64,000 nucleotides of DNA from Pleurodeles waltl. Taxonomy: Eukaryota; Chordata; Amphibia; Caudata; Salamandridae. Where the stretch lies: the NCBI RefSeq assembly GCF_031143425.1, contig NC_090446.1, positions 1,028,971,066 to 1,029,035,065 of the forward strand, written 5' to 3'. Each line of letters opens with the position of its first letter. Position 1 is the first letter of the stretch. Made by a program: the position numbers and the translations under genes. Under the pieces are notes generated by a model. The model made no database searches. It was given only the letters and a program-made list of their open reading frames with translations, and was not told where the DNA came from. Positions 53,816 through 64,000 of the stretch are shown here, in pieces.

Positions 53816-54239
53816 AAACAAATCTTTGGGATGCTAATGACCTTCGGTAAAGTAAACCTGCTTGTTCTGCTATTCTCTGAGGAGATATAGAACCACCCCA
53901 TAGTAAATGATGCTGTGCTGGTGGATTTGAAGATCTGACTTGAATCTGGCGAAATTAAACAAAAATACATTTTGTTAGACCCTCACAGCTCCAGATAAAC
54001 TCACTAGAATGCAGATCCTATTTGTGATACTTCTCATATACACCTGTGGATTCAAATAGAGGAATATTGATGCTGCAATGGTGAAAACATAAATTAAGAG
54101 TCAATTTCAATAGTTGAAGCACCATACCCCAATTGTGTAAGCATACACATAAGGCCCGAGAGCAGCATGAAGGTACAACACTGTGTATGGATCAGACAAC
54201 TGTGGTTATCATCCTAGGTGGCTAGTGCTTTAAGTGGAA
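53816..54239. other. ARSG intron, nothing recognised
   Basis: AT-rich spacer between copy B and the old dispersed repeat. Confidence 0.4.
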
Positions 54240-55380
54240 TGAAAAAAGAGGGGAGTCTTTAAAAGGGACATAGACAAAGAAGTGTAATTAGGAATCCATA
54301 CCAAAAGGCATGGCCTATGTAATGAACACTAAAATTCTCAGTGTTTCGGGCCTCTCTCTGAGCTGTATGTTATTGCATCCAGACATATAACACAACAACA
54401 GAGATGCACCTAGAAAATACAAGCCAGACCCATTGGCGTTTCGAATGTTTTTTGGCAGTATTAAATAAATGAATAACAACTATGATTTTTTGTAAATAAC
54501 TAGAACTGAAAGTGTTTCAGATCTGAAAAGTTCAGACAGAATTAAACATAGTTAAGATATGTGGATAAGGAGGTGCTCTTCAGTGTCTCAGTCACTTCGA
54601 CCTCACTTCACACCACTTCCTTCTGCCTCTCCTATCCTGTTACACCATTACTGAGTTTTAATTCCTAAAAATCTCTGAAATTAGCTGCATATCTCACACA
54701 TCATCATTTTCCTCTTCACAAAATCATGTCACTCTTGTCTTCTGTTCATCTCCTCATTCGATCATGTCGTACACACACATCCGACCAACTAAGATTTACA
54801 CACTCTATTGATTCTCTCTTGGTGCAGTCAAGATTTTGAGTTGCCCACCTTCTTCACACACTGCAGTAAAATAACAGTTACAAGTGGTGCACTTGTGACC
54901 GTCATGCTGTGCATTCAGCAGAGAGACCACGGATTGTATGTGTATAAAGTCTAAACACCTTACTCACTGCCAGGCACTGTGAGACCCGCACACTACCTTC
55001 AGACTCTCACTGTCACTTCAGCTCTCCCTCTTGACCAGTCATGAACCCTGGCCCACAACGGAAATGCACTCAGATGCCTAGCGGTGACTCAGTTCACGTG
55101 AAAAGGACATATGCCACATGGAAAAAACTGCAGAAACACAACTCGTGGGGGGGAAACAAATACTTTTAGGGAGCGCAGGGTGAAGTTAAATGATATGCAA
55201 ACACGGAATGCATCATTGTTATGGCTTGCTTGTGAAGCACGTGAATGCACGATCCACTAGAGACCAATTTCAAAGACAGTTTTGAATTACTGCTGCATGT
55301 GAGGCCTGGCAACCCACATAAAGCCCTGCTGCTGGCACACTGATGTGAAGTGAGTGACGGGCAGGGGCCCTATCTGACCC
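54240..55380 (+). repeat. Old dispersed repeat ~1.1 kb, copy 2 (pair with 3690-4790)
   Basis: Same orientation and order of blocks as 3690-4790: TTATTGCATCCAGACATATAACACAA, ACAAGCCAGACCCATTGGC, AACAACTATGATTTTT, TCTCACACATCATC, GAAAAAACTGCAGAAACACAAC and GTGAGGCCTGGC...CATAAAGCC. Confidence 0.55.
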
Positions 55381-55419
55381 ATGCCCTCTGCCATGCCTGC
55401 ATATCATACATAAATTCTT

Positions 55420-55505
55420 AGGTCACTAGGATCAATCTCAGCTTCCCTGCATGAACACATTGTGTGATCCTTGGCAAATATTTTATTTCACCAAGTCTCC
55501 TTTTT
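55420..55505 (+). repeat. tRNA/MIR-like SINE fragment, copy 2
   Basis: CTAGGATCAATCTCAGCTTCC followed by ATTGTGTGATCCTTGGCAA, the same pair of blocks as 16725-16800. Confidence 0.4.
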
Positions 55506-57085
55506 CTTCATTATCTCATATGATAGTACTTTCAAATGCATGAGTGGAGGAACACGTACTAGTTACACGTGCCATCTGACTTGCCTCTGATTTCACAAGT
55601 GGCATAGTCGTAAGGATGCGAAGAGGCATGAATATTTCAAAGTTCCTGTGTTAAAAATATCATTTCAATATTTGTCTATTGCAGTTATATAATCTGAAAT
55701 ACCAAGTTGAAACACTTCGGCTGTTAATTACAAGGTTTAAACATTTTGCAGGATATGTGTTGCATGATAACTTGGCAACTATTTTCTTGGCTGATCCGAC
55801 TGCTATTGTCAGGCCAAGACCCGACTAGGTAATTATTCGGGGGTGTTCCACCCCATAAGATTCCCCCTCTGAAGCACCCCCTCTCCAAAAGCTATGTCCT
55901 TACATGCGACATGCCTAGCATTATGTTTCTTTGCACCCGGCTGAATTGAAACAAAACAAACAATAGATTCCTAAGCTTATTTTCCAGTCTCATTAAGGTT
56001 TTCTCCCACTAATCCTTATTTTTCTAATAGCAAGATGTTTGTTGTTGAAAATCCTTTTAAAAAGTGAAAATAAATCTGGATCAGCGGATCTACATCCTTT
56101 GCATGGTGACACAATTGTCAAGTAATGTATTTTGCAGCGGTTTACACTGTGAGCCAAGGAACTCTTTAGAGGAAGGATGAACACATATATTTTAACAAAT
56201 TGCATTCTTTGTTTATTTTTAGTTTAGTCAGCAGACTGTCCGTGGTCGCAAGACATGAGCAGAGGCAGGACTTCCTGTTTGGGGATCTGTGGACGTCTAA
56301 CCAAGATCCATCACTTTTGGCACTTAAAAGCACATCTTAACATATTCAAACACCCTATTTGTTCCTGAAAAAGATTGTCTGGGAGATACCTGGATCCACC
56401 TTAGTATTGATAGTGTATTTACGGGGCACTCGGAATAAACTGAATCTAAGAATAGGAAAGCCATTTGAAATTCATACGTACTGCAGAATGTGGCACTGGC
56501 GTGCAATAGGCAGATGCTTGTGTGGTCCTGTGATATACTAATCGAAAATGGTATAGCTGCTGAGGAGACCAGGGAGGGTAGTCCTCAGTACTCAGCAGAT
56601 CTAGAATCCATAGCATTAGTTCACCAATGCACCAAGCGCAGTAGGAGTGCAGGATCTGCAGGCAGCAGGCAATTCTGTGTTGGCTTCAATAGTCAATATG
56701 TCACTATGGAATGGAAGGAAAGGAAGCCGACCTCAGAGCACATTAGGGCAGGGTGATTTGGGCAGCGCTGGGGAGAAGAATAAAGGAAGTCCTTGATCCC
56801 AGAACCATAAGGAAACAGGTTTTTGCCTCCATTATGGCACCAGAAAGGAGGCGGGTCTGATTGTAAAGGAGGCAGTGCTTCCAGAGCGAAGGAACCTCTC
56901 TTCATTAATAGAAGGCTTGCTAGAGCCCCAAGAGGCGTGATATTTTATTGAGGTGCCTGTAGCTTTTCAGGACAGCCCTAAAGGCTTCTTCCCAAGATTT
57001 CCCAAGGCTACTTCCCAAGACCTAAAAAAAGCCCATAAGGCAGGTCATAGGTGCAAGATGTTATTTGGTGGGGTGAAAAATACTG
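55506..57085. other. ARSG intron, nothing recognised
   Basis: Mixed AT-rich sequence. Frames of 60-88 codons near 56324-56756 have no family motif. Confidence 0.4.
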
Positions 57086-58830
57086 TAAGAAATTGGATTA
57101 CTGGTTGATGGGAGTGGAAGCCCCACTGAGGTAACCACAATCCTTGTCAGGGTGAAACACAAAAAGTCACTAAATTAACCTGTGCTTAACTTTCTGGCAG
57201 TGCCTAAAACCACAAAGTGCCACCTGAGGGTATCTGATCATGCCTGACCAGGGCAAACTCACAATGTTAGGCCGACTGTGATGGAGCGTGGGCCGTCTAT
57301 AGGTCAGAGTTTGGCCTGCAAAAAGATGTACCTGGTTGTCCTTGGGTCTGAGATGCGAGGTCCTGCATCATGCTTCCTCAGAACGTGTGGGTTCTGGGGA
57401 GACTGCCAATCAGGAGCTATGAGGTGCTGCAGTGTGAGGCGTTGTGCTGAGTTGCGTCATGCTGCCTCAGTTCCAATGAGGCCACTGATCAGGAGCTGCA
57501 ACAAGGTGGTGTGATACAAGTTCCTGGATCAATTTTGGGAGAACCATCAGTTTGATAAGCAGGAGTAGACTCTGATGCTAGCCAAGGCCCAGGGCCTGGG
57601 GGGGGGGGCACCTCTTGGGGATCAGGACACATGCAGGTCCAGTTGGGTCTGGTCATCTAGGCAGATGCAGGACATGTCTCTGGAGCTCATTGTGTCCCTG
57701 TAGCTCACAAAGGAGGCCAGCCATCTAGCCCTAGGAGTCACTCTGCTGTTCCTGGTTTTAAGGGAACATGCCCCCAGGCAGCAGGCCAGTACTTCCAGCA
57801 AGAGGGCAGCAGAGCAGTCCTTCTTCTGCGTCTCCCGCAGGTCCAGAAGTCATCTGATGAGTGGCTCTGGAAGTCCAATGCTCATACCTGGTGTCAGGCT
57901 GTTAAGTGGAGGGATTCCCTATACTACCCCTCACATCTGGTTCTGGAAAGCTCTTCCCTACCCTTTTCAAGGCTCCAAGAAGTCTGGATGATAAAAGACA
58001 GTGCAGGCCTGATGTCTGATCAATTTGTGTGTGCAGGAGGCAAAGCCTTTTGAAAACCAGGTAAGGCAGAGCACAGCTCCGTCCCAGCCATCCTGCTGAC
58101 ACCTAGTCCCCTTTGTGTCATTATCTGGGATGCATATAAAAACCGCAACAGCTGAGCCATTCACAGTCATGTGACCCAGGGTACTGGTAGAAGGCATAAA
58201 TGGGCGGGTCAAGAAAGTGGCAACTTTCTGAAAGTGGCATTTTCAGAATTGTGACTCAAAATCTGACTTAATATTAAAGAGGATTTTAAATAAGTGTAAT
58301 AAGGTAACCCAATATTATCTTATGGGAGAGATAGGCCTTACAATATCCTTTAGGATATTTTCACTTCCAGGACATGCAAAACTTACACCCGCATTTCTTA
58401 CTTTTGAAATACCATGCACTCTGCCCTGGGAGCTTTTAGAGCCTAACTTATGAGTGGCTTATAAGTATTTAAACGGAAAGTTTAGGCCTGACAAAAAGAG
58501 TATTTATGCAGGTCGAAATGGCAGTTTAAAACTACACTGCGTGTTGAAGTGGCAGACCTGAGATATGTTTGAAAATTGCTATGCTAGTGTCAAAGAGAGT
58601 GCTGTAGGCCCACTAGAAGCATTTCATTTACAGGTCCTGGGTACATGTGGTATCATTTACCAGGGGCTCAGAAGTAAATTAAATGGTCAATTAGGTGTAG
58701 GCCAGATATACCATGTTTTAGGGAGCGAGTAAAATCGCTTTACCACTTGTTAGCAGAGGTAAAGTGCACAGCATCCTAAAGCCAACAAAAACAAATTCCG
58801 CAAAACCGGAGGGGTGAAGGCAAAAGGTTT
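57086..58830 (-). repeat. ~2 kb dispersed repeat (LTR-like), copy C
   Basis: Starts TGTAAGAAATTGG on the + strand. In reverse complement its tail (CCCTGACAAGGATTGTGGT) matches copy D's CCCTGACTAGGATTGTGGT. The far end carries GGTAAAGTGC, TTAGCAGAGGTAAAG and AAAGTGGCATTTTCAG in the family order. The core differs from copies B and D and is not obviously tandem. Confidence 0.6.
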
Positions 58831-60358
58831 GCGGGACAGCCATTCCTCCACAAGCGTCTGGTCTAACATACCTTATACTCTGCCTTTCTGCTTCACAGTA
58901 TTCGTCACCTTATCAGAATACGTAACTACCTGGGAAAGTAAAGCGGACATATAACTCCCACTGATTGCTTGGAGGAGAACCACAGAGGTGGAGGAAGGCT
59001 CCACGGGAATCAGAGGGAACCTCCAAGGAGACTTTTTGCAAGCTGGTGCAGTAATGCACTAAACCTGCCTGCCAGTGGATGTCTTCCCCTCTTCAAACAG
59101 AGGCGTTTCCGCCTCCAGTGGAAGAAGGAACACCGCTTTCAAACAAGGGTGTCCTCCACAAGGCAGAAGTAAACTGTAAGAGTTCACACCTATGCTTAGG
59201 ACAGCATATTATCTGGTGTAATAAGGTGCGCTGTGCATGTCTCTACTGGGTGCACCAAGTTAGAGATGTGACCGGGTACAAACTGAGACAATGCGCTGAT
59301 GCATAAATTGGGCCCAGATGCATCAATATCTTGTTTCGCAACCTCATTAATAGTAGGGCACTAAGGAAACACCTGATCTGTCCCGTGTGCCTGGACTGGT
59401 GAAACATTTCCCTGAATATTTGGTCTGTCCGAATTTTATCTGCACAATGGCAAAGCTGTTCTTGGATCTGAGACACTCTGTTGGGTACTAGTGAGATTTG
59501 AGCTTCCGAGGGTGCAAATGCCCTTTCACCCAGAAGCGTCTGTGCATGGTACGCATCATTTTGAATTAAGAGTCCGACTTTGGGCAGAGGACTCACACGT
59601 AAATTCTGACTGTCTAGTTCAGAAGTTGCGGTAGGTTTTTTACAGTGCTTAATTTGTTTGTGAAGGGGCCCCATGTTTTTTTTCAGAAACCTGACGCTGA
59701 ATGTCCACATTGCTGAAAACCAAGGCTATTTAATCTTGACTCCAACTCATGCATCTTCCATCCACCATACTACACTCTCTGTCCCATTATCTCCCTTTTG
59801 CGGGTTCTTTTTCAAAGCAGCTTTCTCGCTTTGTCAATGTTTTTCATTCTTTGTTGATGGCTCAAAGTCCTAGGCCTGATGCAATGAAAACTGGCAACAG
59901 CCTGCAGAGTATCTCACTTTGGGTGGTGAGTATTTCTCCATAAGAACTCTGAGGGTTCTGTTCCTGATAAAAATTTGAGGTCAAGAGGCCTGTCCTAAGT
60001 TCTATAATGGAAAGTTAGGAGTCTTTCCCTTAGGTCGTGAGAGGGGAAAGATCTGTGCCTGATTATACTGTGGAAGGAGAGGATTGTACCTTATACTTGT
60101 GTTAGAGATGGACTTCACTTTTCCTCATTTTCCTTCAGGAAGAGAGAGGTCCATCTCTGAGTGTGCTTTCCCAACTGCCAGACAAAATTAAACAAGCATT
60201 GGCAAAGCCAAAAATCTGGCGTTGGTTGCTGGCCTTTTGGCTTTGTTAATGCTTGTATTGTGCAAAATCCTTAATGTAAAAAAAGGCCAAAAGCAAAAAT
60301 ATGTTTAGGTCTACGGAAGTACACATTGCCATAGATGTCTGTGGCACTAAAGTGAATG
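58831..60358. other. ARSG intron, partly repeat-derived
   Basis: 59644-59880 begins CAGTGCTTAATTTGT and has a pyrimidine-rich CCCATTATCTCCCTTTTGCG block, a reverse-oriented or partial member of the repeat at 6150. The minus-strand frame 59243-59710 (155 codons) has no recognised motif. The remainder shows nothing. Confidence 0.4.
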
Positions 60359-61259
60359 GAGAAGCATATTTATACTCCGTTTGCTCTGAATTAGTGTCAT
60401 TTTGTTTAATGCTAATTCAGCGCAAACTTAACTCCATATTTATATTTTGGTACTAGACATGTCTAGCACCAAAATATTGGAGTTAAAGTCATTTTTTGCC
60501 TGCAGAAAACTACCTTGCATCAATGAGATGAAAGGTAGGCGTACCTGGCCAAAAAATGACGATATGGCCTCAGTGCCAGATTTATCACCGTGCTAAAATC
60601 AAGCACAGGGGATGGGGGCCTTAAATAATGGCACTAAGCTTTCTTAGTGCTATTATTTAACGTCTGGGACAGGGCAGGCATTAGGGGACCTGTGGGCCTT
60701 TTTTCATGGTCAGAGACATGGAAAGAGCTCACAGGTGCCTTTCCCTAGCCCCAGGGAGACCCCTAACCACACCGGAGGGACAGCGGAGGATGAGGGACCC
60801 CATCCCAGGAAAGTATAGGTGAGTAGAGGTAAGTACATTATTTCATTTTTTGTAGTGCCATAGTGGGGCCTAACTTGGGCCCCCCTACATGGCACTGGGC
60901 CAAATGGCCCCTGGGCATGGCCATTGGGCTGGGGGACATGCCTCCTGTCTTAACTAAGACAGGAGTCATGTCCATGGGGTTTTAACGTCAGAAAATGACG
61001 CTAGTCTGGTTAGAGGCATTATTTATGCCTCTGCACATACTAGCGTCATCCTTTGACACTAAACCCCCTGTTCCCCCTATGTCTCCCCTACCCGGCTAGC
61101 ATCCTTTTTTATGACGCCAGCTGGGCCTTAACGCCGGCTACTGTCATATCATAAATATGACACCTGGCTGGCGTCTTAGGATGGCACTAGCCGGCAGTAT
61201 ACTTTTTCATGCTAAACTGCGTTAGCGCAGTTTAGCATCAAAAAGTATAAATCAGGGTC
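60359..61259 (-). mobile_element. Multi-hairpin element, family G, copy 3
   Basis: Reverse orientation relative to 20389-21302. Outer end AGCATATTTATACTCCG at the left; GTATAAATCAGGGTC at the right, followed by TAA. Interior hairpins shared with the other copies: ACATGTCTAGCACC, CTACCTTGCATCAATGAGATG, CACTAAGCTTTCTTAGTG, CCTGTCTTAACTAAGACAGG, GCTAAACTGCGTTAGCGCAG. Non-coding. Confidence 0.75.
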
Positions 61260-61494
61260 TAAATTTGTGTTTGGATGTGCTCCTTGTGAAAGGGCAGAAT
61301 GCTGTCACTCACAGGGAAGTCAGCCAATGGCTAAAGAGGACTGACCCACTGACCAAGTTGCATGCTCTAGTGAGGGATGTGAGGGGGAATGTTAATGACA
61401 TAATAACAGACCAATGGATGAAGAAGGGTAGCTGAAAGCCCCACTTAATAAGTAGATTATACATGTAATTTTACGACAGTTACAAGGTATTTGC
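61260..61494. other. Spacer, nothing recognised
   Basis: Short spacer between family G copy 3 and copy D. Confidence 0.4.
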
Positions 61495-63600
61495 TATTTA
61501 TTGGAAAATGGCCTCTCTGAAGGGTCACCCCAAACTTTTTGCCTTCCTCCTTTTCTTTTTCTGACCTAATTTTTGCTGGCTATGAGACTCTGGACACTTT
61601 ACCACTGCTAACCAGTGCTAAAGTGCTAAAGTGCATGTGCTCTCTCCCTAAAAGCATGGTAACATTAGCTCATACCCAATTGGCCTATTTAATTTACTTG
61701 TAAGTCCCAAGTAAAATGCACTACATGGACCTGTAAATTAAATGCTGCTAGAGGGCCAGCAGCACTGATTGAGCCATCCACATGAGTGGCCCCTTAACCA
61801 TGTCTCAGGCCTGCCATTGCTAGGCATGTGTGTGCAGTTTACGGCCACTTCAACTTGGCATTTAAAACTACTTCCCAAGCCCTAAACACCTATTTTTCTA
61901 CATATACGGCACCCCTAAAGTAGGCCCTAGGTAACCCATAAGACAGGGTGCTATGTGGCTAAAAGGCGAGACATGCACTTATTTGTTTTACATGTCCTGG
62001 TAGTGAAAAACTCATGCATTTGTTTTCCACTACTGTAAGGCCTGCTTCTCTCATAGACTAGCATTAGAACTGCCCTCATATACTTTTGAGTGGAAGATTC
62101 TGATCTGGAAAGAGTGGCTCTGTCATGTTTAGTATTTCCAGAATGGTTAAAGAAAACCCTGCTTACCGGTGAAGTTGGATTTAATATTACTATTTTAGAA
62201 AGCAGGCATTTCTCTGCACTTACTGCCATCTGTGCCTTGCAGCCTATCTCCAATCCACATCTGGTCTGTGCTGGTTGACAGCTCCCCTTGTGCATTCTAC
62301 CGAGACAGCCATAAACACAGGACACTCAGTCACATCTGCATATTGAATGGGTCTCCCTGGGCAGGAGGGATGGAGGGGCTCTCTCCTACATTTCAAAGGC
62401 CAGTGGCCTGCCCTCACACAAAGGACTGATAACCCCCCAGAGGGATCCTGGTGGACAGGACTGGGCTGAAAAAGGAACTTGTGCACTTCAAAACCACTCT
62501 TTCAAGTCTCCCCTACTTTAAAGGCATTTTTGGGTATATAAATTGGGTCTCTGACCCCACCAAATCAGACACGTCTGGATCTACACCTGGTCTCTGTCAG
62601 AGAGACTGCCTGGCTACCCAAAAGGACACATATGGACTGCTCTGCTGAAGGACTGCTTCCCTGCTTGATGTCCTGCTGCTTGGTGCTCCTGACTCTGCTG
62701 AAAGGACTCTGCCTTCCTCCTAAACTGCTCTAGAAGGGTCTGGATTTAGCTTGCCTCTTAATTTTGAAGTCTCAGGGCCAACAAAGACTTCACCTCTTGA
62801 AGAAATCCTTGTGCATCGGAAAATCAACGCAATGCCTTCAGAAATCGACGCAGCACCTACATCATGGCTGGAAATTCACTGCACTGCTGACTGGTCAAAT
62901 ACAGCTCCAGCTTCTCAGCCCAAAATCCAATGCAGCGCCTGCTTCGCGGCTGAAATTTCACTGCATCACCAACCGGATCAACGCAGCACCAGTTCCTTTT
63001 CCCAGCGTGCCAAGGATTTTCAACGCATTGTCCCTGGGCGTCAAAATACCTCTGCATCACAATAAGGAACCAAGTCTGCCCTCCTGGAAATCGATGCATC
63101 ACTTTGCAGCGTGGAAAGAAACAACGCATCATCTGTGCCATGTCTGAAAATTCAACGCACACCTTATTTTTCCACGCATCTCCTTCTCTGTGGTCCCTGT
63201 GTGTTGTAATTTTTGACACATCCCAGGTATTGTGTGCTACAAAGAAACAAAAACTGATTCTTAAGGATGGTGACTCTTTTAAATCTTTTAAAAGTGATAT
63301 ATCCTCTTATGCTTATTGGACTATTGTATTTTTGACCTTATATTATTCAGATAAATATGATCTATTTTTCTAAACCTGTGTGGTGTATTTTTGTGGAGTT
63401 CTCACTGTGTTATTGTATGATTTATTGCACAAATACTTTACACATTGCCTTCTAAGTTAGGCCTGCATGCTCTGTGCCAAGCTCCCATAGAGTGAGCACA
63501 GAGTAATTTGGGTTGTGTTGTGACTTACCCTGACTAGGATTGTGGTCCCTACTTGGACAAGGGTGTATACTTCTGCCAAATAGAGAACCCATTTCTAACA
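61495..63600 (+). repeat. ~2.1 kb dispersed repeat (LTR-like), copy D, most complete
   Basis: Starts TTGGAAAATGGCCTCTCTG and ends ACCCATTTCTAACA, so the ends are a short imperfect inverted repeat of the TG...CA kind (TGTTAGAAATGG against TTGGAAAATGG). Blocks in order: TTTACCACTGCTAACCAGTG, TTTACTTGTAAGTCCC, GCTGCTAGAGGGCCAGCAGCACTG, AACTTGGCATTTAAAACTACTT, ACATGTCCTGGTAGTGAAAAAC. The core (62800-63180) is full of AACGCA and CGACGCAGCACC words. TATATAAATTGGG near 62536 could be a promoter in an LTR reading. No protein. Confidence 0.7.
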
Positions 63601-64000
63601 CTAACATAGACCTAAAAATGTAACCCACTAAACTATACAAATAACAGAACAAAAATATTAGTCAAAGTAAGTGAATACCTTGCAAAAAATGGCAAAAGTT
63701 CCCTTAAAGTGGCAACCACTTGAAAATATTTTCCTCTTGAATTCTGCAAGGCTCCATGCTGTCAAAACTTTGGATGGCAAAAACAAAACGGATATTGTAT
63801 TCTAGTACAGTTCTTGCTGACAAATTAATCTGCTTTACATATTATTCCTGAACTAAAAATCACCTTTTGAGAAATTACTAGAAATTCAGAATTTACAAAA
63901 ATGTGACGATTCAGATAGCAGTGTGATTAAGAGACACAGAGGCCCTGTGGGCATTGTACTCTTGAAAAATGGAGCCAGCTAGTGTCAGTCTCCAAATCAG
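63601..64000. other. ARSG intron, nothing recognised
   Basis: AT-rich sequence to the window edge without recognised repeat or exon. Confidence 0.4.

Noticed and set aside
59243..59710. 155-codon minus-strand frame considered as an ARSG exon
   Set aside because: No sulfatase similarity and no acceptor/donor pair consistent with ARSG phases; overlaps a dispersed repeat.

Overview
The window looks like vertebrate nuclear DNA from a giant, repeat-swollen genome, most probably a newt or salamander. I favour Pleurodeles waltl or a close relative because of its dispersed families: elements ending in GGCCCATATTTATAC, elements ending in GGGGGTCATTCTGACC, and ~2 kb repeats containing 'TTTACCACTGCTAACCAG'. 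The species call is inference from memory of such repeats. Almost all long open frames here are transposons or repeats, not host genes.

Two host genes can be recognised from short exons, and they point toward each other. On the + strand, positions 5309-5356 hold the last coding exon of WIPI1 (autophagy PROPPIN), followed by a 3' UTR with a poly(A) signal at 5722. On the - strand, 39404-39494 and 26282-26556 are the last two coding exons of ARSG (arylsulfatase G). They are joined in phase across a 12.8 kb intron and end in the Cys-rich tail typical of ARSG. WIPI1 and ARSG are also tail-to-tail neighbours on human 17q24, so synteny supports both calls. Layout: 1-5308 WIPI1 intron; 5357-26281 intergenic plus the 3' UTRs; 26557-39403 last ARSG intron; 39495-64000 a further ARSG intron, since no upstream ARSG exon was found.

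The intergenic part holds a DIRS tyrosine-recombinase retrotransposon (9366-14751) with its split inverted repeats and internal complementary region, but with decayed reading frames. It also holds a non-autonomous hAT-like element with 8-bp target duplications (16537-17330), multi-hairpin non-autonomous elements, a CpG-rich patch (21900-22540), a foldback, and a purine-rich array (23480-24330).

The last ARSG intron carries a large PIF/Harbinger region (about 28265-36271). It contains an apparently intact HARBI1-like DDE transposase on the same strand as ARSG, flanked by two copies of its Myb/SANT-like partner gene. One partner copy is a lone C-terminal exon; the other has three exons and two compensating frameshifts. 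A 1.4 kb minisatellite directly follows the second partner gene, and a Harbinger-type terminus closes the region. Upstream of the 39.4 kb exon there is a train of TTA-flanked MITEs (40148-42100), more multi-hairpin elements, and three copies of the ~2 kb family, with a fourth copy in the last intron (four in the window).

No tRNA, rRNA, CRISPR or prokaryotic feature was seen. Boundaries of dispersed repeats are by eye and usually good to about 10-50 bases.
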